Below, one piece after another: positions 39,806-46,905 of a stretch of DNA of 48,658 nt. Source of the stretch: Trebonia sp035571275 (GTDB taxonomy: Bacteria > Actinomycetota > Actinomycetes > Streptosporangiales > Streptosporangiaceae); the NCBI GenBank assembly GCA_035571275.1, contig DATMKQ010000045.1, positions 1 to 48,658 of the forward strand, in the 5' to 3' direction. Position numbers and translations under genes: made by a program. How positions within the stretch are numbered: the first letter of the stretch is position 1; the number at the start of each line of letters is the position of its first letter. The notes under the pieces are model-generated. The model did not search any database. It was given only the letters and a program-made list of their open reading frames with translations, and had not been told where the DNA came from.

Positions 39806-40642
39806 GTGAACATGGACGGTGTCACGACAACGGTCGAGACGGGGCGGCATCGGATCGGGGCGACGGTGTTCGGCGCGGGGCTGCCCGCGGTGGTCATCGA
39901 GCCTGCGTTCGGCGGCAGTGCGCGGGACTGGCGGACGATAGCGGAGGCGCTGGCCTCGGATACCACCGTCGTCACGTACGACCGGGTGCCGTACGGCGCG
40001 AGCAGCCGGGCCAGGGACCGGCGGATGCCCGGCGACGTGGCGGCGGACCTGGACGCGGTCCTCGAAACGCTGGGGATCCGCGGGCCGGTCGTGCTTGTCG
40101 GCCATTCACTGGGCGGCGTGTACGTGCGCAGCTATGCCGCGCGGCACATGGAGCGAGTGGCGGGAATGGTGCTGGTCGATTCCACTCACGAGGCTCAGCG
40201 GCCGGTCCTGCGGGAGCGCTACTCAGTGCTTAAACGGGCAGGCCTGGCATTTATGGTCCCACAGTTAATCCTGCGCACGAGGCGGTGGCGCGGAGGTGCC
40301 GACCGGCGCTCGATCATCAGGGAGTACCGGATGCTCACCCGGCTGCACACCGCCGATCGGGCGCTGACCCGCGGCGCGCTCGGCGGCCGGCCGCTGATCG
40401 TCCTCACCCGGGGACCCGAGAATGACGCGGACGCCGCCGGGTTGTGGCTAGCATGGCGCGACTTGCAGCGGGATCTGGCGCAGTTGTCCACGAACAGCCG
40501 CCACATCATTTCTGGCAGCCCCGAGCACTACCTGAACACGGGGGATCGGGAACTGGTCATCGGCGCGATAAGCGAAGTCGTCAGGAGCGCGCGCACTGGC
40601 ACGCCGCTCGGGCGACAGGTCGCGGCGTCAGACGGTGAGTGA
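39806..40642 (+). CDS. Alpha/beta-fold hydrolase
   Basis: This encodes 278 residues. It has GAGLPAVVIEPAFGGSARDW (oxyanion), TVVTYDRVPYGASSRA, and nucleophile elbow LVGHSLGGVYVRSYA. The catalytic His is probably in HIISGSPEHYLNTGDRE. The family is broad: esterases, epoxide hydrolases and peptidases. The start is GTG 39806 in the track of the family homology; ATG 39812 is close by. Its 3' end overlaps the convergent UlaG-like gene by 15 bases. An AT-rich palindromic region lies upstream. Confidence 0.83.
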   Translation: MNMDGVTTTVETGRHRIGATVFGAGLPAVVIEPAFGGSARDWRTIAEALASDTTVVTYDRVPYGASSRARDRRMPGDVAADLDAVLETLGIRGPVVLVGHSLGGVYVRSYAARHMERVAGMVLVDSTHEAQRPVLRERYSVLKRAGLAFMVPQLILRTRRWRGGADRRSIIREYRMLTRLHTADRALTRGALGGRPLIVLTRGPENDADAAGLWLAWRDLQRDLAQLSTNSRHIISGSPEHYLNTGDRELVIGAISEVVRSARTGTPLGRQVAASDGE

Positions 40643-41269
40643 TTCCCCGACCTGGACGACGGTGAGCGGTATCCCGGTAAGGCCATTCTCGCCAAGGAGA
40701 CTGGCGCTGACGTTCACGCCGATGTCGCTGAGCAGCATCTCGTGGATCTGCATCACTCGCTCCGGCTGTACGGCGCGGACGTAATCGGCCGCCTCACCGA
40801 GCTTCATCCACGGGCCGCTCGTCGGCAGCAGCAGGGTTTCTATGCTCGCGTCGGGGACGAAGTACGCGTCGCCAGGGTGGTACACGGTGCCGTCGATCAG
40901 GTAGCCGACGTTCGCGACCGGGGGGATGTCGGGATGGATGACCGCGTGCGTGTGCCCGTGCACCGTGATGCCGAATCCGCCGATCTCCAGCAGGTCGCCG
41001 GCCGCGACCGCGGTGAACTGGCCGGGGTGTGAGCTGAACATGCCGGACGTCGCGGCGGGCCCGTACACCCGCAGGTCCGGCCGCTCCGCGAGCGCGGCGT
41101 TGATCGCCGCCTCGTTAACGTGGTCGAAGTGCTCGTGCGTGAGCAGGATCGCCTCGGCGCCAGCGATGATCGTGGCGGCGTCCGGGGAGAACGAGCCGGG
41201 GTCGATGACGAACGAGGCGCCTTCATCTTCGAAGACGACGCACGCGTGCTCGTACTTAGTCAGCTTCAT
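40628..41269 (-). CDS. UlaG-like MBL-fold metallo-hydrolase (lactonase-like)
   Basis: This 213-residue protein starts MKLTKYEHACVVFEDEGASFVIDPG. The metal motif LLTHEHFDHVNE is intact (HxHxDH), and ITVHGHTHAVIHPD, NVGYLIDGTVYHPGDAYFVPD, and HEMLL supply the later ligands. It resembles the UlaG/L-ascorbate-6-phosphate lactonase-like group; the true substrate is unknown. ATG 41269 is chosen with GAAGGAG eight nt upstream, and the long extension to 41557 is rejected as an intergenic artefact. It converges on the hydrolase with a 15-base overlap and is the last chromosomal-type gene before the mobile element. Confidence 0.9.
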   Translation of the reverse strand: MKLTKYEHACVVFEDEGASFVIDPGSFSPDAATIIAGAEAILLTHEHFDHVNEAAINAALAERPDLRVYGPAATSGMFSSHPGQFTAVAAGDLLEIGGFGITVHGHTHAVIHPDIPPVANVGYLIDGTVYHPGDAYFVPDASIETLLLPTSGPWMKLGEAADYVRAVQPERVMQIHEMLLSDIGVNVSASLLGENGLTGIPLTVVQVGESLTV

Positions 41270-41516
41270 CGCGACGGCTCCTTCGCTATGTGTTCCCGCA
41301 TTCGGGCAGACGTCCATGGTTGACAGTACAGGCGGGCCCTTCGGCCTCGGGTGGCGGGAGGTGCTCTCGGGCAGACGGCACGGTTCGTTCAGAATAATGA
41401 TTTTCCCGGAGAATCCCATCCCGTAAGGCTGCTGACCTGGGGCGATGTACGAAACTCTCATACTGGGGGTCAGCAGCGGGTCAGCAAGGATTCCGCACGG
41501 GAGGCATTGACCAGCA

Positions 41517-42450
41517 ATGGCCACCATCATCAAGAGCGCCAACCCCGCCGCGCGCAAGCCCTACACGGTCAGGTACCGGGATTCCCTCGGCAGCCAGCGC
41601 GAGCGGTCGTTCACCACTCGCGGCCAAGCCGCTACGTTTGCCAATGACCAGGAACGGGCCAAGCGTTACGGGGGTGACGTAGACCTAAGCGCCAGTAAGA
41701 AGTCATTCAACGACGCGGTAGAGGTGTGGCTGGCCAACACCGGCACGCTTAGCGAGGCAAGCAGGCGCGACTACGAGAGCGTCTGCCGTACCTGGGTCAA
41801 GCCTGCCTATGCAGGGCTCACTGTTCAGGATGCGAGCAACCGGCCGCATGTGGCCGAAAAGCTCCTCAACCGAACCATGATCCACCTGGGCCAGTCCCGG
41901 CGTGTCATTGCGCGCCTGGTCATCGTCGGCACGCTCAACCGCCTCGTGCGTGATGGAGTGATACCGAGCCATCGCTGTGTCGGCATCAGGCTTGCGGCAC
42001 CTGCAGTTACCGAGGACGACACCGAGGGTGAAGATGGTGGCTTCGTCCACCTGGCCGACGCACAGGTGACAGTACTAGCTGAACATGTCGGCATCTGTGT
42101 CTGGCTACAGCGGACCATGGGGCTCCGCATCCGGGAAGCACTCGGAGTCGAGAAAAAGGACTTCATCGACGGCGGGAAGACACTGCGCCTTAGGTGGCAG
42201 TCTTCCCGGGACGGACACTCCCGCGTGCCGCTCAAGAAGCGGCGCGCCGGACAGTACCGGGACATCCCGGTACCGGCGTTCGTCTGGAATCTGGTCAAGG
42301 ACATGCCAGAGCGTGGTGGACCTTGCCGAACTACTCGGGCACTCCGACCCGTCTGTGACGCTCAAGATCTACGTTCACGCCATGCCGGATGCCATGGACC
42401 GCACACGGGCCATGATGAACGACCGCTGGTCGGTTAAGAGGGCGGCATAG
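41517..42450 (+). pseudogene. Tyrosine integrase with internal deletion
   Basis: The N-terminal part has MATIIKSANPAARKPYTVRYRDSLGSQRERSFTTRGQAA and the core-binding domain. The catalytic Arg box (TMGLRIREALGVEKKDF) and the KLRW-like beta strand are present. The frame ends with non-homologous residues after VWNLVKDMPE near 42310. The next frame carries VVDLAELLGHSDPSVTLKIYVHAMPDAMDRTRAMMNDRW, i.e. the Tyr box. The central H-x-L-R-H box and its surroundings are missing, with a shift of one reading frame. The result should not recombine DNA. A deletion of roughly 60-80 codons is inferred. Confidence 0.8.
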
Positions 42451-42452
42451 GC

Positions 42453-42782
42453 ATGTCAACTGCCACTAGCGGCCAGCGGGCCGCGTACATCTCGGTATCG
42501 GCCTGGGGCGAGCTTCCGACAGAGCGGAGGCTTCCCGGTTGCCTCCGTGTCCTCGTTGGCGGGCAGTCCGTTGGAGGCGCGGAGCGGGTAGGGGAAGCCT
42601 GGCGAGCCGTATGGCACACGGCGGCCTTTAAGGACCGGGTAACCGTCCACACGACCGCCGAACTGGCGGTCGCTACCGTCATCGCCTCGGGATGGGCAAG
42701 GCGCCTGGGGGCGCGTAAGTCAAGCCCTGTCCGATGGACAGCTAAAGCTAACCGGCTCGCCGGAAGGGTGGTAAGCCGATGA
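42453..42782 (+). CDS. Hypothetical protein
   Basis: This encodes 109 residues (MSTATSGQRAAYISVSAWGEL) with no family recognised. It is followed by an ATGA overlap with the DUF2637 gene, so the two are coupled. Composition is Arg/Val/Ala-rich and there is no membrane segment. It begins 3 nt after the stop of the integrase remnant. Such short genes are common beside DUF2637 in actinomycete integrative elements; the role is unknown. Confidence 0.55.
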   Translation: MSTATSGQRAAYISVSAWGELPTERRLPGCLRVLVGGQSVGGAERVGEAWRAVWHTAAFKDRVTVHTTAELAVATVIASGWARRLGARKSSPVRWTAKANRLAGRVVSR

Positions 42783-43486
42783 CCGGATGGTTCCGGGCCT
42801 ACTGGCCCAAGGCTGTATCCGGCACGGCGATACTCGCCGTCGCCGTGGTCGCAGGATGGGTGAGCTTCGCTCACATCTATGAGTTGTCTCTGACGCTCCA
42901 CCAGAGCGTCATGGTTGCCCGGCTTATGCCGGTCGGCATTGACGGCCTTGTTGTCGTCGGGTCCGTCGTCCTCCTACAGGGAGGACAGCTCGGCTGGCTC
43001 GGTGTCGGCCCTGGCGTCGGCCTGTCGCTGTTCGCCAACGTCGAATCCGGTATCAGGTACGGCTGGCTTGCCGCGGTCTGGGCCGGTATCCCGGCCCTGT
43101 CGTTCTTCCTGGCTACGTTCATCCTCGAGAACTGGGCTAAGGGTCAGGCTAAGCGCACCCCAGCGGCGGCCGGGATCGAGCCCGTGAGCGCACCTGAAAG
43201 TGCGCCCGTAGCCGCTCCCGCTGACGACGTTCCGGTGACACCGGAGAGCGCTCCCGAACCGACAGTCCAGAGCATCCCGGGGAGCGCTCCTAAGCCTGCC
43301 CTCAAGGTCGTCAGGACTGCTCCCAGACGCCTTAAGGCGAGGACACCGGAGAGCACCTATGCCGCCCTCCTGGCGGCTGGCGAGCTTCCGTCCATCCGCG
43401 CCATCAGGCGCGACATGCACGTCGGGGATGCCAAGGCTAAGGCCATCCGAGCCCAGCTAGCGGAGGGTCTTAAGCAAGCCGCTTAG
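42779..43486 (+). CDS. DUF2637 membrane protein
   Basis: This encodes 235 residues. The first 125 contain about four membrane segments (VSGTAILAVAVVAGWVSFAHIYELSL, IDGLVVVGSVVLLQGGQLGWLGVG, VWAGIPALSFFLATFILENWA), the layout of DUF2637 proteins of actinomycete plasmids and integrative elements. A Pro/Ala/Ser linker follows, then a C-terminal region STYAALLAAGELPSIRAIRRDMHVGDAKAKAIRAQL that looks like a helix-turn-helix. The function is unproven; transfer or maintenance is usually assumed. The start ATG overlaps the previous gene. Confidence 0.8.
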   Translation: MTGWFRAYWPKAVSGTAILAVAVVAGWVSFAHIYELSLTLHQSVMVARLMPVGIDGLVVVGSVVLLQGGQLGWLGVGPGVGLSLFANVESGIRYGWLAAVWAGIPALSFFLATFILENWAKGQAKRTPAAAGIEPVSAPESAPVAAPADDVPVTPESAPEPTVQSIPGSAPKPALKVVRTAPRRLKARTPESTYAALLAAGELPSIRAIRRDMHVGDAKAKAIRAQLAEGLKQAA

Positions 43487-43582
43487 CGGCTGGTTACAAG
43501 TCCGGCACTTTCCCTCCCGCGAGGCAAACCGCCCGGAGGGGTCATGCGTCATCATCACGGATCTACACGAGGGGAACTAGAT

Positions 43583-43957
43583 ATGCGTTCAATGATCATT
43601 GCTGCCGCCACCATGGCGGCACCCCTGCTAGCGCTTACTGCCTGCGGTACCAGTGCTGTCGCCCCTAAGCCTCAGGCGACAGCCACGACATTCTCTGTCC
43701 CTGCCGCCACGCTGAAAGCCTGCAAGATCATCCTGGCATTCCAGAACGGCAACTCGACCAGGACATTCGCCAACGATCCTTCCTCGGTTAACGCCGAGCT
43801 AGCCGCGACAGACACACCGCTCGAGGTAGACCTGACAGATTGGGTCAACGACTTGCAAGGGGATGCCCAGTATCAGCAGATCGAGCAGGATGCCAACAAG
43901 GTCGGCGCCGACTGCGGCGCCGTGGGAGTGAAGCTGTTCGCCGTCGCCAGCTCTTAA
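43583..43957 (+). CDS. Putative lipoprotein
   Basis: This encodes 124 residues. The signal MRSMIIAAATMAAPLLALTAC ends in a lipobox LTAC with Cys21. The mature part has two further Cys residues (KACKIILAFQ; VGADCGAVG) that may form a disulfide. ATG 43583 has GAGGGG about 10 nt upstream; the ATG at 43544 would add a non-signal leader. No named family recognised. A strong terminator follows 37 nt after the stop. Confidence 0.75.
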   Translation: MRSMIIAAATMAAPLLALTACGTSAVAPKPQATATTFSVPAATLKACKIILAFQNGNSTRTFANDPSSVNAELAATDTPLEVDLTDWVNDLQGDAQYQQIEQDANKVGADCGAVGVKLFAVASS

Positions 43958-43993
43958 AGCCGCGGTCGTTAGTCAGTTCTTAACCTTGCCGAT

Positions 43994-44025
43994 AAGCCCC
44001 GGACGCAGCGCCGTCCGGGGCTTTT
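43994..44025 (+). terminator. Intrinsic terminator
   Basis: AAGCCCCGGACG (43994-44005) pairs with CGTCCGGGGCTT (44012-44023) around a six-nt loop, followed by TT. It ends the lipoprotein transcript. Confidence 0.9.
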
Positions 44026-44039
44026 GCATGTCTCCAGGG

Positions 44040-44190
44040 GAACACACGCCCAGCTTTTCCACAGATCTACCGGCCTTTAACTGGATGAAAAAAATAGGTT
44101 TCAGGGACAAAACACCCTGCTAATTGGCATGTTCGCGCCGAACAGGCCATGCCTCCCGACAGGTTATCCACAGGGCACGGCAGGCCATGG
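44040..44190 (+). other. DnaA-box-containing AT-rich stretch
   Basis: TTATCCACA at 44164-44172 is a perfect DnaA box, and TTTTCCACA at 44055-44063 differs by one base. Between them is an AT-rich stretch with a seven-A run. A palindrome GCACGGCAG/CTGCCGTGC flanks CCATGG at about 44176-44203. This resembles a replication origin of a plasmid or integrative element. The 69-codon open frame from 44129 has no supporting features. Confidence 0.5.
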
Positions 44191-44334
44191 TCTGCCGTGC
44201 GCGGCAGAATGTCATAGCACTAGAGAACCATGGAACAGACGGCATGGCCGCTTACCCCCGGATTTAGGTGACGGCCCCCCGCGCCAACGGAAGGCCGTCA
44301 ATCCAACCCGCCCGACCCCTAGCAAAGGCCGAAC

Positions 44335-44628
44335 GTGAACAACAGGCTACGTGAGCGCGTGTTCGCGCGTGTCAAAGGATTCCCCTGCCGAGCCCCCCAG
44401 CTCGGTGCACTGGCGCTGGTCAGTGGTCCTGATAGCAAGGTGGTCAACAGTCCGTACGTGCTCGTTGCGCTAGCACTCTTCCTGGCCCTCGTGGCGATAG
44501 CCGTGCTATCTGCCATCTGGTCAACGGACCCAGAGCGCCGGAAGGCCGCGCTAGACGTGCTAGACCGGTTGCTCAGGTGGAAATGGGGACGCTTACGGGT
44601 GGTCCGTGTTGCCATAGAGCGAGCGTAG
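44335..44628 (+). CDS. Small membrane protein
   Basis: This encodes 97 residues (GTG 44335). One hydrophobic segment, YVLVALALFLALVAIAVLSAIW, lies at about residues 42-63. It is followed by a basic tail (RRKAALDVLDRLLRWKWGRLRVVRVAIERA). No family was recognised. No clear Shine-Dalgarno was seen. The next gene is convergent. Confidence 0.5.
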   Translation: MNNRLRERVFARVKGFPCRAPQLGALALVSGPDSKVVNSPYVLVALALFLALVAIAVLSAIWSTDPERRKAALDVLDRLLRWKWGRLRVVRVAIERA

Positions 44629-44695
44629 CGAGGGGGGCCGACATTCGGCCCCTGGGAGCGCCCACACAGCTCCGACTGTCGGTGCTTAGGGGCGG

Positions 44696-45016
44696 TTAAT
44701 CCGGAGGCAGTTCCTTGGGACGGTCGTCGTCAGATTCAACCTCGATACTGAACCAGAACAGCCTTGGCACGCCAGCACTGAACGTTAGACGCTTTAGACG
44801 GCCCGGGTCGCTCCGGTGCATGGCATAGAAGCCAAGCCCGGTAACGAGGACAACGCACGTGATGATCATCGCCAACATGGCACGCTCCACTAACCACATG
44901 CGCGTGTGAGAGCAGCATGACACCGGATAATGACCCTGTTCGGTCTTAAGAGGGGTCATGCTCGCGCGTGGCTTAGGCTCGTACGTCGTCGGCTGAAACT
45001 CCGGTGCAGTAAGCAA
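44696..45016 (-). CDS. Small membrane protein
   Basis: This encodes 106 residues from ATG 45016, or 87 from the ATG at 44959 (MTPLKTEQGHYPVSCC). One membrane segment, AMLAMIITCVVLVTGLGFYAM, is followed by a hydrophilic tail with acidic end (VESDDDRPKELPPD). No family was recognised. It shares the element's small membrane protein character with the convergent gene. Confidence 0.45.
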   Translation of the reverse strand: MLTAPEFQPTTYEPKPRASMTPLKTEQGHYPVSCCSHTRMWLVERAMLAMIITCVVLVTGLGFYAMHRSDPGRLKRLTFSAGVPRLFWFSIEVESDDDRPKELPPD

Positions 45017-45071
45017 CCTACCAGCAAACTGGCCTAACCGCCGTCATCCTGGGCCGTGTCTCGCCCCCAGA

Positions 45072-45107
45072 CAGCACAACGGCCCCTACCCGGGGCCGTT
45101 GCTGTGT
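45072..45107. terminator. Bidirectional hairpin terminator
   Basis: CAACGGCCCC (45077-45086) pairs with GGGGCCGTTG (45092-45101), with outer CAG/CTG support. It lies between the membrane protein gene and the stop of the DUF397 gene, which reads towards it. Confidence 0.75.
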
Positions 45108-45114
45108 TTACGAC

Positions 45115-45309
45115 CTACTTAAGTCCTTGAACGAACCGCGCCCATGCCTTGGCGCTGAACGCGATGACCGGTGCGCCGTCAGGCCACCGGGGGTCCTGGG
45201 TGTCCCTGATCATGACACCATGCGGGTGGTCGGCTGCCTCAAGGCAGCCCCCGCCGTTCGATCCGCTGTAACTGGACTTGCGCCAACGCGGATCGGTCAC
45301 ACCTTCCAT
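45115..45309 (-). CDS. DUF397 domain protein
   Basis: This 64-residue protein opens DPRWRKSSYSGSNGGGCLEAA and closes IAFSAKAWARFVQGLK, the classic DUF397 pattern. Members usually sit beside an Scr1-family XRE regulator and may work as its partner in a toxin-antitoxin-like or developmental control unit. ATG 45309 overlaps the end of the XRE gene by 13 bases, so they are one operon. Its function is not established. Confidence 0.93.
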   Translation of the reverse strand: MEGVTDPRWRKSSYSGSNGGGCLEAADHPHGVMIRDTQDPRWPDGAPVIAFSAKAWARFVQGLK

Positions 45310-46121
45310 CTCTCACCTTCCTCGGCCAGAAGGTCATACGTCGGTCTCTTCGCTAGTGCCTCGGCTCGAAGGTGTTCGAACATGCGGCCTGCGCTCGTGA
45401 CCATTGTAGGGTCGACAGCGGTCATCCCGCGGAGTCCTGTTTCGAGGTAGACGACGCTACCGGACGGCTCGACAGTGGCGATGGCGAACGCTCCCGACAG
45501 GCCGCCGTATGCGTCGGCATCGTCGGGGACAACCTGAACGGTGATGTTCGGCCGCCTGGACAGCTCGGCTAGGTGCTTGAGCTGTGCGCGCATGACTTCC
45601 CCGTCGCCTACGCGGCGGCGGACAGCGGACTCTGCCAGTAGCACCCACAGTTCCGGGGGAGCATCCCGGTTCAGGATCTCCTGGCGCTCCATCCGGGCCT
45701 GTACGTCATCGTCAACGTTGCCGCTGAGCGGCCCCCAGGACAACACGGCTCGCGCGTAACCCTCGGTCTGCACAAGGCCAGGGATGAGCAGCGGTTCATA
45801 CCAGCGGATGACCGATGCGCGTTTCTCGGCCGCAACCCAGTCTTTGAACCACTCACGGTAGTGACCGTTCCATTTACGGGAGTCACGCCAGAACCGGCCG
45901 AACCAGCCGTTCATGTTCAGGAACGCCGAGTCCAGGGCGTCAACGAACCTGTCATCGGGAACGATCGAGCCCGTCTCCACCTTTGACACGTAGGTGGCGT
46001 CATAGCCAGCGGCCGACCCCAGGGCGGCCTGAGACATCTTGGCTCTGGTGCGAGCCTCGCGGACCTCGTTACCGAAGAACGCCGATGGTGAAGTTCCGGG
46101 CTGTAGTTCCCGTTCCCGCAT
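45297..46121 (-). CDS. XRE-type regulator with DUF5753 (Scr1-family)
   Basis: This encodes 274 residues. The N-terminal HTH (about 15-75) reads EVREARTRAKMSQAALGSAAGYDATYVSKVETGSIVPDD. The DUF5753 domain (about 95-265) has SVIRWYEPLLIPGLVQTEGYARAVL and QVVPDDADAYGGLSGAFAIA. This pair with DUF397 is abundant in actinobacteria. An array of TTGAATGA-type repeats directly upstream suggests autoregulation. It is divergent from the 46443 gene. Confidence 0.93.
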   Translation of the reverse strand: MRERELQPGTSPSAFFGNEVREARTRAKMSQAALGSAAGYDATYVSKVETGSIVPDDRFVDALDSAFLNMNGWFGRFWRDSRKWNGHYREWFKDWVAAEKRASVIRWYEPLLIPGLVQTEGYARAVLSWGPLSGNVDDDVQARMERQEILNRDAPPELWVLLAESAVRRRVGDGEVMRAQLKHLAELSRRPNITVQVVPDDADAYGGLSGAFAIATVEPSGSVVYLETGLRGMTAVDPTMVTSAGRMFEHLRAEALAKRPTYDLLAEEGERWKV

Positions 46122-46130
46122 GGCTGCCCA

Positions 46131-46203
46131 CCTTGAATGACCCTGAATAACTTGTAAGCGATCCTGAGCGACCTTGAATGCCCGGACCTTGACCTTGATT
46201 ACC
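46131..46203. promoter_or_regulatory. CCTTGAATGA-type repeat array (likely operator)
   Basis: About seven imperfect copies of a CCTTGAATGA/CCTGAATAA/CCTTGATTA motif lie 10-15 bp apart just upstream of the XRE start. They look like binding sites for the HTH regulator, controlling itself and perhaps the divergent gene. Confidence 0.6.
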
Positions 46204-46283
46204 GCTGGCCACTATTTCCCTTGAGACTGACGATACCTCGCGCAAGATGGAAATGCCCAGAGGCGGATGTCAGGGTGTCACTA

Positions 46284-46333
46284 CATCCCGCCGCACTTAG
46301 GTCTGCGCTCAACAAACCGGGCGCGGCGGGATG
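46284..46333. repeat. Perfect 11-bp inverted repeat
   Basis: CATCCCGCCGC (46284-46294) pairs with GCGGCGGGATG (46323-46333), with a 28-nt loop. Another hairpin CCCGTCC/GGACGGG (46339-46345, 46375-46381) follows. Both lie in the 5' leader of the 46443 gene, which otherwise has no visible gene in this 320-nt gap. Confidence 0.6.
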
Positions 46334-46416
46334 CTAGCCCCGTCCGTCCTCCTGGTTGCACCACCCAGCGCGCGGGACGGGCGGGGTTTCCCGAGTCGCA
46401 CGGGAGGAATAACGAG

Positions 46417-46446
46417 ATGCTTTACGGCAAGGACGGGCTTTCATGA
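46417..46446 (+). CDS. Nine-residue leader ORF
   Basis: ATG CTT TAC ... TCA TGA encodes MLYGKDGLS. GGGAGGA lies eight nt upstream, a stronger site than that of the next gene. Its stop overlaps the next ATG (ATGA), so translation of the 90-residue protein is likely coupled. Confidence 0.45.
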   Translation: MLYGKDGLS

Positions 46447-46715
46447 CCACGCGCGATGACGATCTGACAGTGCTATCGGATACTGAACTGAGTGAGCGTA
46501 CCCGGAAGGTTCACGCGACCCTAATGCAGCTCCCGCGCGAGCACGTCAACCGGGACTCTTACATCATCGCGTTCCGTCTGTGCATCAACGAAGTGAACCG
46601 GCGCAAGCTGCCTGATCCCCTAGACAACAGCGACACTCTCGGCACGCGGCAGCCTGGAGCCAGCGGATTCGCTCCAGCGCCAGGTGGTTTCTACCCCACG
46701 ACTCCCGCCTGTTAA
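46443..46715 (+). CDS. Hypothetical protein
   Basis: This encodes 90 residues (MTTRDDDLTVLSDTELSERT), with a helical central part RVHATLMQLPREHVNRDSYIIAFRLCINEVNRRKL and a Gly/Pro-rich end. No family was recognised. It lies divergent to the XRE regulator and may be its target. Its end overlaps the first of four mutually complementary segments. ATG 46443 is translationally coupled to a short leader ORF. Confidence 0.55.
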   Translation: MTTRDDDLTVLSDTELSERTRKVHATLMQLPREHVNRDSYIIAFRLCINEVNRRKLPDPLDNSDTLGTRQPGASGFAPAPGGFYPTTPAC

Positions 46716-46829
46716 GGCGGGGTTAGGCCTTCGATTCACCATCGGAGGAAGCAAAAGGTGAAGCAAAGGGAACCCCGCCGTAGGAGCCTGGCCGATGGGC
46801 CGTTACAGGTGACCGCAAGGCGGGGTTCC
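46704..46829 (+). promoter_or_regulatory. Four-segment alternative-pairing RNA element
   Basis: CCCGCC (46704-46709), GGCGGGGTT (46716-46724), AACCCCGCC (46771-46779) and GGCGGGGTTCC (46819-46829) can pair as 1:2 and 3:4, or as 2:3. This is the layout of an attenuator or a switch. GGAGG at 46744-46748 and a 47-codon frame from GTG 46758 lie within it. Confidence 0.5.
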
Positions 46830-46853
46830 TTAGGTATCCCCCAGATGCAGAAA

Positions 46854-46890
46854 CGGCCCTCCGATTTTATTCCGGAGGGCCGCTCTTTCT
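46854..46890. terminator. Bidirectional terminator
   Basis: CGGCCCTCCG (46854-46863) pairs with CGGAGGGCCG (46873-46882), then CTCTTTCTT. It lies 16-50 nt beyond the end of the tape-measure gene and can stop transcripts from both sides. Confidence 0.85.
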
Positions 46891-46905
46891 TAACTGGCTA
46901 AGGAT

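Noticed and set aside
41270..41557. N-terminal extension of the UlaG-like protein.
   Set aside because: The extension has no fold features and a good ribosome site exists at the ATG 41269.
44129..44338. A 69-codon open frame in the DnaA-box region.
   Set aside because: No ribosome site, no motif, and it overlaps the DnaA box and a palindrome.
46758..46901. A 47-codon frame (GTG 46758) with GGAGG upstream.
   Set aside because: It runs through a terminator hairpin and has no recognised family; kept only as part of the structural observation.
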